Positions 19,780 through 30,440 of a stretch of DNA of 64,000 bases are shown here, in pieces. A program made the translations under genes and the position numbers. Within the stretch, counting starts at the first letter, position 1. Each line of letters starts with the position of its first letter. The DNA comes from Letharia columbiana (lineage: Eukaryota; Ascomycota; Lecanoromycetes; Lecanorales; Parmeliaceae), in NCBI RefSeq assembly GCF_014066305.1, contig NW_023501042.1, positions 62,001-126,000 on the forward strand, written 5' to 3'. The notes beneath the pieces were generated by a model. The model ran no database searches and had not been told where the DNA came from. It worked only from the letters and a program-made list of their open reading frames with translations.

Positions 19780-20433
19780 TGTTGAAGGATGGAAGATAAT
19801 AGCAGACGATACCAGCAGCAGCGGAGTCGGTCTATGATATTTGATGATATTGCTATAGCACCTTAATCTCACAAGAAATCAAATCCTTTAACACATGCAA
19901 TAGCTATGTGTCTCCTGATGGCACTCCATGTAATTGCTTGTTAAGAGCGAGGGTAAGGATTCAGGCAGCGGTAGGCGGCAATGTCACGGTTGATCACGAT
20001 GAGTTCACCGAGATTTTAATCGATCTCAAAATGATATAACATTTCCGCAATCTTCAAAACAATCCATAGAATTGGTATACAACAATCTTGCCATATTTTA
20101 CTTACACTTACTGTAATCAAAAATAAGTCAGACGGTTGTGGGAGGAAAATCGCTATGCCAAGAAATGGCATTCTTTTTTGCATACGCTAAATATACTTAC
20201 CCGTCCTAGCGGCTTGGCAGCCATCCAACCAGAAATTGTTTTGCTTTCACGTTGTCCTGCAAATTATCAAGAAAAGGAGTCGGAAGACATCGTGTCTGGT
20301 GCCAGTCATATCCAGTCTGGAAGGACTTCTACCGCTTCGACTGTGACTTTGCCCGGCAGCTCCGTGCCTGGACTACGGCTCAAGGTCCCTGTGACAAGCG
20401 CGAACGCAGCGAACCAAAGCTCAATGTTCAGTC
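19780..20433. other. Intergenic, nothing recognised
   Basis: About 650 bases between the F-box-like gene start and the MFS transporter stop. The plus-strand ORF at 20136-20567 runs into the antisense of the transporter and is not supported. Confidence 0.45.
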
Positions 20434-21925
20434 TTAAGATTCGATGGTTCTTTCCCTCAATTTTGAGCCATATATATACAGAACCACTGGTACTGGAAGC
20501 GCAGCAAGTGCTACGAACGCCAACAGTGAGCTTCCCCAGCCGTAGTCCAAGCTTTCAAAGACTTTGAAGCCGAGGATCGTGAGGAAGCATCCCACAACGC
20601 CTCTAGCGACGGCATTTGCAGCCAGAGCACTAGCTGCATACGTCCGGAAGGTATCGACAGTATACACTTGGATCGAGACGTAGGCTATCTGCATACCACA
20701 GCTGAAGATGGCCGCACCTAGAAGTGGCAGAACCCAGTGGGCGCGTGCTTGTGCGCACCAACCGAAGAGAAACAGGCCGACGGGTATAAGTAGCATTCCG
20801 AGGAAAAGGAGAGGCAGTCGAAACTCAGGTCTCCCTTCGCCATTGCCGAAATGAGTAGCCATCCACTTACGCGAACGGTTGAGACCAAAGATCCCAATCA
20901 AAGTGGCCCACACAAGGCCAAGTCCACCGCCAAGGTATGCAAGACCATCTAGACCATGTTCCCACTTGTATGAGAACAACCCAAATTCGGGGATGGGACC
21001 AAAAAGGAGCGGGAGGGTGGTGAGCTGGATGAAGAATATCCCGACGACTAGTGATGTGTAAAGGCTCAACACCGTACATATTGGGACTGTGAACAACATC
21101 CGGAACGGTCTGGTCATGGCGTGGAGAAACAGCTCCCGTGGCCTAATTTCGTTTTTGACTCGGTAGGTGCTGTCCCCAGTTTCCTCGCGAAGCTTCTTAG
21201 CCTTCCACTCAAACAGTACAGGCTCGTAGGTCTCTCGGAGGAGACAGAAAGATAGCGTGTTCATTGGAATAGATGCCATTGTCATGAGCCAGAGCAGCCA
21301 TCTCCAATTTCCAGTCAGCTCCAGGAGGAATGCCCCAATGACGCCTCCCAACACAGGGCCACCTTGAGGACCAAGGCCATAGACTGCTTGCGCTTTGCCG
21401 CGCTCCTTGGGTTCAAACATGTCGCTGACAATGCCAGCACCAAGCCCAGGTCCTGCTGATCCGGCCATTCCGGTAGCAAATCGTAAGAGAGCCAGCGCCG
21501 CCATGTTCGGTGCGACTGCACATCCTGCATTCAGGATCGTAAAGAGGAAGAAAGCCGTCAGGAAGACGATTCGTCGTCCATATAGTTCAGAGCATGGCGC
21601 AAGAAATAAGGGTCCCAGACCAAGTCCCAGTACGTATACAGCGACGGGAAGACTAGGCAAGTACACATTGGTGACGTGAAAATCGTCTGCTACGGTCAGG
21701 TCTGTGACGGCCAGGAAGGTCGAGGCAACGGGTGAGATAGTTGCTTGAGCACTTATGATGAGCACGTTGGTCCATTTTCGGCCTTTGCTCCAGTTTCGAG
21801 GGTTCTCAGGGTCTTTGGGCCCCTTCCATGACTGCAGATATCCATCAGCCGTCAGATGCTATGTCAAGTGTTCTTGGCATGCTCACCACTGTCACATCGT
21901 GCTTATCAAGAGGCAAATGTTCCAT
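20434..21925 (-). CDS. MFS transporter, DHA1 (drug:H+ antiporter) type
   Basis: Two exons (21925-21887, 20434-21831) joined by a 55-bp intron give 478 residues. The N-terminus reads MEHLPLDKHDVTVSWKGPKD and then PENPRNWSKGRKW, a hallmark of fungal DHA1 exporters before helix 1. Helix 2-3 has LGLGPLFLAPCSELYGRR, the MFS motif A equivalent. RFATGMAGSAGPGLGAG and FEPKERGKAQAVYGLGPQGGP follow in helices 4-5, with about 12 hydrophobic segments overall. Such proteins export drugs, polyamines or secondary metabolites across the plasma membrane. Its place 2 kb from the NRPS-like synthetase makes export of that product, or self-protection, a reasonable inference. The start follows an upstream in-frame stop, so the short first exon is well supported. 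Confidence 0.85.
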
Positions 21926-23071
21926 CAGAGCCTGGCATTGGACGTCTTTTCAACTCAACGGAAGAGACCACATGTCGCTTCTAGGTAAGGCTCGGGTTAT
22001 AGCTGTGCACAGACAAAATTCTATAAAAGTCAACTATACCATTGACATGGATCTCGATGGATTTGCAAACCATATGCTGGGCAAAAGTAACACACGACTA
22101 GGGAAATGCGAGCCAGGCTTGCTGAAATGCATGCATATCCGTCGTCCGACATCACCATCGCATCTTCAAAGGCAAAAAGTTAAAGTAGTGTCTCAAAATT
22201 GATAAGTCGTTCCGGCCCTCGACCCTAGCAAGTGGTGGCGAAAAAGCATATCTGACCGACTAACCATTTATGGCCAAAACCGTTTTCGAAGGCTGAATTC
22301 CAACATCTCTCGCGACAGGATGAGGCTGACTTTCAGAGAGAATGAAAAGAATAACTTTATCAATCAGAGTTTTCTTATCGTCAACTAAGGTAGGCACCGT
22401 TGTTCATGCACGATGATTGTCGATCAGGATATTTTAGGTATGTCGAGCTCCCGTTGGGCCGTGGATTTGCAACCAAAATCGCGTTCAACTTATTTCAGGA
22501 ACCGTACTAGGTATAGCTTTTTCTTCCCTCAACCAGTTTTGAGAGAGGTCTGTACGTCTGTAGCATGATGACTCAATTACATGCAGTTTCCTATCATGTC
22601 AAGCACTACTCGTTGGTGGCTTGACTGGAAATCTTTCCAAACGCCCCGTATCCGAATTTTGCTCAGTAATAGTCCTCGAGCGCTCTACGTGATGCACCAA
22701 TCAAATCGTGATACGAGCTTTTTCTCATGAAACGTCTCTCCTTTATGAGTGGCTGGGCGCTTGCTAGGCCTTCTCAACGTATCATTAAGTTTTGAACAAG
22801 CTCGAGACGGCGCCTGGAGCGATAGATATGGCAAGGTACTTTACATTGACAGCAGATCTCTGAAGATGATCACCGCTAGAGCGGAGGTTTCCCCTCACTG
22901 ACCTCCCTTTCGTACACCATGGGTCTGGTAGGGATCATTTGATATTTATTATGGACCCATGGGTGGCTTCCTGGCTCTCGAACATTTCTTTCTTTGACCC
23001 CGTATCACCGTGCCAACATCCAATCTCATCTTTTCACTACATAAGTTCACTTCGTCTCCTTCGTCTTCAAT
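21926..23071. other. Divergent promoter region
   Basis: About 1.1 kb between the leftward MFS transporter and the rightward citrate synthase. No exon, repeat or RNA gene is recognised. It holds both promoters. Confidence 0.45.
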
Positions 23072-24814
23072 ATGATCTCTTCAACTCGAATGAGAAGAAC
23101 AATGGCATCCATAGTACCTGATTTTTTGATGGCCTCTCCTGAAGGCTCTAAGCCTTCTGACATGGTATTTTCGACTTGCAGTGAACTCGTATATCGAATG
23201 AAGAAACGACTGTCATCCGTTCTTCCGGAGTATCTTCCGGAGTCACTCGGTGGATTTCCGGCCCCACCAACACCTTCTGGCTTCCTCAAAGTCACAGACT
23301 CTCGCACTGGCGATCACTACGAAATACCCATCCGACGCAACGCGGTGGAAGCGACTCAGTTCAAGCAGATCCGAGCACGCGCTGACTCGAAAGCCAAAAC
23401 GGACAAAACTGAGGGTGGTCTTCGCCTACTTGATCCTGGATATCAAAACACCGCTGTAGCATCTTCCGAGGTCACTTTTGTGTTAGTACACTACGCCTGT
23501 AGACCTGATATGCACTTGAGCAGACGCTGACTCTGTGAACCTTTAGGGATGGCACTGAGGGTAGCATTCACTACAGACAATACGACATCTCTGAGCTTGT
23601 AGGGACCAAGCAGTTCGAGGATGTCACGTACCTGCTCATCTGGGGCAAACTACCATCGCCAGAAGAGAAGGAAATGTTCAAAAAGCAACTAGCATTGGCG
23701 ATGCACCCGCCGCAGATGGTTTCAGATGTGATTCATGCCTTCCCGTAAGTACCGAACTCGTATGATTTCGCCTCCGCAGCTCATCAATTCCACAGCTCAA
23801 ATACGCCTATTGTTACCATGATGATTGCCGGCCTCTCTGCCTGGACTGGGTCAGATCCAACGGTCATCCCGGCCTATATGGGCAAAAACATCTATCAAGG
23901 ACACCTGGACTTGGTGGACAGTCAGATCATTCGACTGATCTCCGCGCTAGCTACGGTCATCGCAATGTCATTTTGTCGTATGCAAGAGAAGCCCTTCACG
24001 CCCGCGGACCTCAATGGCTCTTTCATCGAGAACACGCTCCGTATGATGGGATTCGTCGAGGATGAAACCAAAAAACCTAATCCTAAACACGTCGAGTGCC
24101 TCGAGAAGCTTTGGGTGCTCTACGCAGATCACGAACTGACGAATTCAACTGCCGCTTTTCTACACGTCGCCTCCACGCTCGCCGATCCATTCAGCTGCAC
24201 CATTGCTTCCCTCACAGCTGCGTATGGACCACTTCACGGAGGCGCGATCGACACCGCATTCAAAGTGATCCAGAACGTCGGCAAGCCGGAGAATGTGCCC
24301 CAGTTGATCGATGATGTCAAAGCCAAGAAATGCCGGCTCTTTGGCTACGGTCACCGAATCTACAAGACTGTTGATCCCCGCAGCGTTATTATTCGGGAGT
24401 ATGTCCGCCATGACCGTCTCGATAACTCCTCGCTGATCATTCTGCAGGCTACTCGACGAACTCAAAGACGATGATGCCGCTCACAAAGAATTCCTAGCCA
24501 CCGCGCTGGAGATCGACAGAATCGCATCCGAAGACCAGTATTTCACCTCTCGGCACCTGAAAGCGAATGCCGATCTCTACGGTAGTTTTGTTTACATGGC
24601 TCTGTAAGCCTGACGTCTTTCCCTTCCGCGTTCCCCGCACGTTTAATGCACTTTGACTAATAAACATTGTTCTAGCGGATTTCCACCAGAGATCATCCTG
24701 CCTTTGGCCATGATGTCAAGATGCCCGGGGGTCATGGCTCACTGGAGGGAAGCGATGAACGGAAACCCCCGCCTTTGGAGGCCGCAGCAGATCTACACTG
24801 GTGCATACCACTAA
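23072..24814 (+). CDS. Citrate synthase family enzyme (methylcitrate/alkylcitrate-type candidate)
   Basis: Five exons (23072-23481, 23547-23744, 23796-24398, 24448-24603, 24676-24814) give 501 residues in an open frame. Landmarks: DGTEGSIHYRQYDISELV, HAFPSNTPIVTMM, AAYGPLHGGAIDTA (first catalytic histidine), LFGYGHRIYKTVDPRS (second histidine), NADLYGSFVYMALGFPPE (catalytic aspartate), and the end MAHWREAMNGN. It condenses an acyl-CoA with oxaloacetate. The sequence is closer to the divergent fungal citrate synthase paralogues than to the conserved mitochondrial enzyme, and the acyl chain cannot be read. The N-terminus (MISSTRMRRTMASIV) is basic and serine-rich and might target mitochondria; there is no peroxisomal SKL. 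The next gene is a 2-methylcitrate dehydratase on the same strand, which supports a methyl- or alkylcitrate role. Confidence 0.82.
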
Positions 24815-26045
24815 AGGAAAATGCGGAGAGGGAGGCCTGGTATTGGTGTCAAAGCGTTATGGTTTGGACACGGTCTTTACCTTATGCAGGTGTTCATGGA
24901 TTGGATGGAGGTCAGAGGCTTCTGATGTAAGGTGATCGTAATAAGCACATCGTGGGGTAATGGGTAGTCGAGAGAGCCTTACGATTCAAGTGTCTGTGGT
25001 GATGTCAACGGTGACCCGCTGAATCACTCCTTCCATGCTGCTTCTAGGACTTGATTGTGAGAGATCATCCTATTGTTTTATTGATTCTGGCATGGCGTAT
25101 TGGCATTGGCGAAATGATTATAGAGATGACGGAGATACAATATAGATCGACATAGACTTGGATAGACTTGGATAGACTTGGACATAGACACGCACTTATA
25201 CGGCAATAGTCATTAATCCTATGGTATGATTATATTCACGTGAAAGGATTGTCGGAAGTTCTCCACTCCATCTCAGGTACCGGTCCTGTAGAAATTACTG
25301 CTTCTCAGCTGGATGTCATGACCCTTAGCGATTAGCACCTTTCCCGATACGGCAAGCTTCTGGAGGTTTGACCCTGAAGAACGCCTGGTGAGCCGCAAAG
25401 CTAATCTTGACCTCATCTTTGGCCCCTCCTCGTCCCCCACAACGCTCTACAAATGAAGACCAGGTTCACAACATTAACAAAAACACAATTACACCGCGAA
25501 TTCACTCATGGCAACTGTTCGGGTCGTCTGGAGTTGCCACAATGAACAGCGTTTGCGCCAGGAATGCCTGTGGGTGGGGTCAAGGCATGCGCGAGACAAT
25601 AATGGGTGGTCAAATGGGAGATAGTGGAGAGTTTCGAATCCGCCAGGGCTCTCTGCGGATGTGGGATTTTTGATTCTACCTACCAAACAAGACGTTTTCC
25701 CTCCTGAAATGTGATATCATTTCCAACGCCATCAGCATTGATATATGTCAATGCAAGTCATCAATTGCGATAAGGAAAATGCCTAATATGATGCCGAAGA
25801 TGTTCAACATACCGGTATGATCAATCATGTCACGACGAGATCGCAAGCTTTTGAGCCGCATTGTTAAATTTGACCCATCGCTGCCTGCTACGGCGGTATC
25901 TCGGTAGCTTTTTCGCAACATGTTGGCTACAACCCACCAGAGTTGGGACGGCGGCACGTTGGGAAACACTGCTTCCACCCAGGCCGGCACCCATCATGAC
26001 TGCGAATAGCATCACGAAGAAAATTGTCAGGCTGGCACTGTTGAC
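24815..26045. other. Intergenic with a short tandem repeat
   Basis: About 1.2 kb between the citrate synthase and the dehydratase. At 25149-25183 a 10-bp unit (GATAGACTTG) is repeated about three times after a related GATCGACATAGACTTG. ORFs here are short and overlap on both strands; none is supported. Confidence 0.5.
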
Positions 26046-28145
26046 ATGGCAGAGGTCTCCGCAGATAACAGCGCTCGCTTGCCATATGACCAGGTCCTCG
26101 TCGATATCGTTAGCTACGTCTTCCACTACGAGGTGATCAGCCCGCGAGCATGGGAGCGTGCCAAAGTTGCTCTGTTCGACGCTTTGGGATGTGCTTTCGA
26201 GACGCTCAAGGAGAGCCGAGAAGCTCGGGATCTGATTGGGCCTGTTGTTGAGGGCACCATTGTTCCAAATGGCTTCAGGCTACCGGGCACTTCTTTACAG
26301 CTGGATCCTGTCAAGGGAGCGTTTGATCTAGGGAGCTTGATACGATATCTGGACCACAGCGATGCCTTTCCGGGGGCAGAATGGGGTCACCCTTCAGGTG
26401 AGACAGACGAGAAACAAACTCAACTGGACCTGCGCTGAACGTTCTTTACAGACAATATTGGCGCCATACTGGCCGTCGCAGACCACCTCAGCCGTACCAC
26501 CACATTCCCACCCTTGACTATGCGCACAGTCCTTCAAGCCCTCATCAAAGCCTACGAAATCCAAGGTTGCTTCCAAATACGTAACGCTTTCAACCAGCAC
26601 GGCCTCGATCACACCATCCTGGTCCGCATCGCCTCTACAGCCGTCGTTGCCCATCTCCTCGGTCTATCACAATCGCAAACTCTCGCCGCCCTGTCTCATG
26701 CCTTTGTCGATGCTGGGCCCCTACGATCCTACCGTCAATCGCCAAATGCGGGACCACGCAAAGGCTGGGCAGCTGGGGATGCCTGTATGCGGGCTGTTCA
26801 CCTTGCATTACTCGCCAAGAAGGGGCAGCCAGGCGCACCAACTGTGCTCACAGATCCAAAGTGGGGCTTATACACTTCGCTTCTACATGGCAAAGAGTTC
26901 CAGCTTCCCAAGCCCTTCGCTACCTGGGTTGTGGAAAGTGTATTCTTCAAGATACACGCAGCAGAAGGCCATGCTGCTTCAGCCGTGGAAGCTGCCCTCA
27001 CACTCGCCCGGCAAATGCGCTCGAGAGAACCGCCCTTGGATATGTCGATCGCAGATGCTATAAACCACGTCCGTGTGCGAACCCAGAAACCGGCTATGAT
27101 CATCATCAACAAGCAGGGATCACTGCACAATGCGGCTGATAGAGATCACTGCATGCAATACATGATCGCTGTAATACTCTTGAAGGGCAGCATGATCACG
27201 TCCGCCGACTACAGCGACAGCTCGCCTTGGGCGACTGATTCAAGGGTTGAGGTTCTGAGGAGGAAGATTGAGCTGGTGGAGGATGAGCAATTCACGGCCG
27301 ATTACCACGATGACAAGAAACGCAGTGCGGCCAATGCTTTACAAGCCACGCTCCTTGGCGAGGTCATGGAAGAGGTGCTGGTGGAGTATCCGATGGGGCA
27401 CCCGTGGCGGGATGATACTGCTGGCTTGGTCCGCCAGAAGTTCGAAGACAATGTAAACGGATTATTCAAGGGGAGGCAGGCGGAGGAGATCATAGGCTTG
27501 GCGGAGTTGGGGGTGGAGGAGTTCGAATATATGGGGGTGAAAGATTTCATGGATACGATGGTTCTCGCTGAGGAGAAAGAGAAAGAAATACCCCCAGTCA
27601 ACGACGCTGGATTGATGCAACATACCTCCCATGATCTCGCCATGGCTGAAATCCCGCCCGTGGACGACCTGACAACCGACATGCCCGGCTTCACACCGCA
27701 GCAAGTGGCCAGTCTGGAAAACATGATGAACGCCACCATCCATGCCGCCTTGGACGAACGACTCGGCGCCAAAACACCAAAGACCGGAACGCTCGAGCGC
27801 GCCCCTGGTGACTCAGCGGTCGATCTCAACGACAACGACGACGCCACCCCGGTCGATCCCATCGATGAGAGTCCGCCCGCCGAGAATGCTCCCGCGGACT
27901 CTTTGACCATCGAGATGCCCGGCTTTACCGAGCAGCAAGTGGCGAGTTTGGAGAGGATGCTCAATACCACCGTCAAAGCTGCGCTGGATGAGAGGCTTGG
28001 CCCTCGGGCGGACGTTGGGATGGTGAACGGGGATTCGTCCAAAGACGACGTTGATATGGCGGATGAGAGTATTTCTCCGAGGGGTTCGCTGGTCGATCAC
28101 CTTGGGGTGAACGGCGTGGAGGACGGGTCGAGATTTGCTTGCTGA
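26046..28145 (+). CDS. 2-methylcitrate dehydratase (MmgE/PrpD family) with a duplicated C-terminal tail
   Basis: Two exons (26046-26397, 26452-28145) give 681 residues. The PrpD core (about 1-490) has LPYDQVLVDIVSYVFHYEV, WERAKVALFDALGCAFETL, FDLGSLIRYLDHSDAFPG, EWGHPSDNIGAILAVADHL, AAGDACMRAVHLALLAKKGQ and FKIHAAEGHAASAVEAAL. It would dehydrate 2-methylcitrate (or an alkylcitrate) to the aconitate. Related decarboxylases (cis-aconitate decarboxylase) share the fold, but the motifs fit the dehydratase better. The N-terminus MAEVSADNSARLPY does not look like a mitochondrial presequence. After residue ~500 there is an extra ~180-residue acidic tail containing two copies of a ~35-residue block: DMPGFTPQQVASLENMMNAT (residues ~522-556) and EMPGFTEQQVASLERMLNTT (~599-634), each continuing xxAALDERLG. 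This tail is not part of the enzyme family as I know it. Confidence 0.87.
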
Positions 28146-28403
28146 GTTGGCATTGTCTGGTTTTCGTTCAATACCCCGTCCTGGTGGTTTATAGAGAAGC
28201 ATCACATTCAACACCGACAGTTCGGGCGGATTGCTGGCCCATTTCGTTTGGGTTGTTAAGCAGTGGTGCATAGATTTGAACGCACGGTCCATATTCATCA
28301 TATGTTTCGTACCGATCCATAGCCCATCTGATCCATATATGCTATCTAAAATCTACTACATACATACATTCACACCACCACCACCACCGACCAAGTCCAT
28401 CCA

Positions 28404-29660
28404 TCAATCCCCAACCACCATCTCCAAAATCTCCATCACCTGCCCCCCCTCCCTCAACGGAACCGGATTAGACCGACAATACCGATCCCGCAAACTGCCC
28501 TCCGCCAGCGCCGGCAACCCTTCGCGTCCGACCCCCACCTCCTTCAACGACCTCGGCAGGCCCAACTCCCGAAAGAGGGCATCCAGCACGGCGCCCAAGT
28601 CGGCCGATTCGCGGTCGAGGCCCCTCCGGGCGAGGACGGCGGCGACGGCGGCTTCGCCCCACAGGACGCGCAGCACGGCGTCCTGCTTGGCCGCGTTGAC
28701 GGGCCGGTTGAAGCGCATGACGGCGGGCAAGAGGACGCAGCTCGTGTCGCCGTGGCCGACGCCGAGGGGGCCGAGCTGGTGCCCGATGCCGTGGCTCGCG
28801 CCCATGGGGACGCGCAGGAGGCCGCAGCCGATGGCGTCCCGGGCGCCGAGCAGGCAGCGCATGCGGGGTGCCAAGTCTCGCGGCGCCGTCTTCGTGGCCA
28901 GCAGGCCGGGGACCAGTTGCCGCAAGCCCTTCGCGGCGGTGGCGTCGCCTTCGGCTGTGGAGGCGGTGCTGCAGATGGCCTCGACGCAGTGGTCGATGGC
29001 TCTGACGCCCGTGCTGAGCCAGATGGGCAGGGGGGTCGTGGTGCTCAGTTCCGGACTCAGGATCACGAGGCGGGGCCCGATGGAGAGGTGCTGGAAGGAG
29101 TGTTTGTGCTTCGTCGCGTCGTTGGTGGCGCCGGCCAGGGGGGTGTATTCGCCCGCGGAGAGGGAGGTGGGGATGCAGATGATTGGGATGGTAGCTGGGA
29201 GGAGCGGATGGCGTAGGGACGGGGAGTCGAAGTAGAGCGTTTCGAGGTCATCGAGGGTCGTAGCGTCGTTGGCGAGAGCGAGGGCGATGACTTTGGCCGC
29301 ATCGGTCAGACTGCCGCCGCCGAGGGTGACGAGGATGTCCGCGTTCGCGGTTTTAGCTTCATGGACGAGTTCGAGTATGTCGGAGTAGTGGGAGTGGGGT
29401 TTGACGCCCTTTCTGATTCCGACGACGGCACCGTCGCCGATTTCAGACTCGAGAGCGCTGACGAGGGTGGGGAGGTCAGAAGTGTTGCGGCTTAGGGCGC
29501 CGGAGGCTAGGATGTAGACGCGGCGGGCGTGGAAGGTGGAGGCGACGTGGTGGGCGCAGGCTTTGGGGTACGGAGTGCCGTAGGAGATATAGGGGGACTC
29601 GTGGGGAGATTTGCCGGGGGCGAAGGCGGGGAGGTAAGTTTCGTCACCTTGGTGGGACAT
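28404..29660 (-). CDS. Iron-containing alcohol dehydrogenase (maleylacetate reductase-like)
   Basis: Single exon of 418 residues starting at ATG 29660. The N-terminal dinucleotide domain has VTLGGGSLTDAAKVIALA and IPTSLSAGEYTPLAG. The C-terminal helical domain has STGVRAIDHCVEA and PMGASHGIGHQLG followed by GVGHGDTSCVL, which supply the metal-binding aspartate and histidines of group III Fe-dependent dehydrogenases. Fungal members are often called maleylacetate reductase-like; the substrate is unknown. It faces the dehydratase gene tail to tail, with 258 bases between the stops. A plus-strand ORF covering 28231-29235 is its antisense shadow, favoured by the high GC content. Confidence 0.83.
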   Translation of the reverse strand: MSHQGDETYLPAFAPGKSPHESPYISYGTPYPKACAHHVASTFHARRVYILASGALSRNTSDLPTLVSALESEIGDGAVVGIRKGVKPHSHYSDILELVHEAKTANADILVTLGGGSLTDAAKVIALALANDATTLDDLETLYFDSPSLRHPLLPATIPIICIPTSLSAGEYTPLAGATNDATKHKHSFQHLSIGPRLVILSPELSTTTPLPIWLSTGVRAIDHCVEAICSTASTAEGDATAAKGLRQLVPGLLATKTAPRDLAPRMRCLLGARDAIGCGLLRVPMGASHGIGHQLGPLGVGHGDTSCVLLPAVMRFNRPVNAAKQDAVLRVLWGEAAVAAVLARRGLDRESADLGAVLDALFRELGLPRSLKEVGVGREGLPALAEGSLRDRYCRSNPVPLREGGQVMEILEMVVGD

Positions 29661-30440
29661 GGTGGTGTATATTGGAATAAGTATCTTTGAGAAGTAAGAT
29701 CTGTAGCCGCGGTCTTCTGAATGAACAGTTGAACTAGCAAGTAGGTAGCACTAGATGTGATACTCGAAATTGAAAGTCTAGAAGAGAAACCGTTATTTTG
29801 TTTTGAGTTCAAGAAAAAACACAAAGAGGATGAATTCGAAGTAGAAACTTGCTGTCAGAGTTTGAGAAACGAAATTTCGGACTGATATATTGTATGTAAT
29901 GGTCTCACAATAGGAATAGAATACTACCTTAATTATGAAGACTTCTTTAAGTACAGTGAAGGCCGTTTATCAAATATTCGGGACGCATGATGTTGTGGGT
30001 AGGCTGGAAAGTAGGCTGGCACAATGGCAATTGTCCATAGACTTATCAATGATGTCAGGTTGGTATGTAAGAAAACCGATAAGCTAGAACATTATTTGTT
30101 ACTGTTGGAGCTGACGCAAAGGATAATCTTATGTCTGTAGTTTCTACAGGCGCGTAGAAATCGCACCCCTCGAGCGGAGACGTTACGTATATGTAAACTA
30201 TCACAAGAGACAGGACGGCGCAGAGTATCTGGTAGAGAATTTGGAGGTAGATAGTCTCAACAATTGTCTCCGCACTTTGAGGAGATCACAGGAGGAGAAG
30301 ATAGGTGCGATCATGCCTCGACGTACGAGTACGAGCTGTAAGGCTGCTCGGCACACCTTCCGCGTTTGCTTGAAATCTTTCACTGTTTTCTCCAAAATCT
30401 GTGAACGACCTTGGACCACGCCAATGCCCATATTTCTGCA
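29661..30440. other. Divergent promoter region
   Basis: About 780 bases between the leftward Fe-dehydrogenase and the rightward DBP3. The part around 29830-29990 is AT-richer. No further feature is recognised. Confidence 0.45.

Noticed and set aside
27302..28042. 246-codon minus-strand ORF opposite the dehydratase tail
   Set aside because: It is serine-rich shadow sequence. The plus strand continues the dehydratase frame and shows the internal repeat, although the odd tail makes a transcript check worthwhile.
28231..29235. 334-codon plus-strand ORF
   Set aside because: It is antisense to the Fe-dehydrogenase, whose catalytic motifs are clear, and is rich in R/P/A as expected from a GC-rich shadow.
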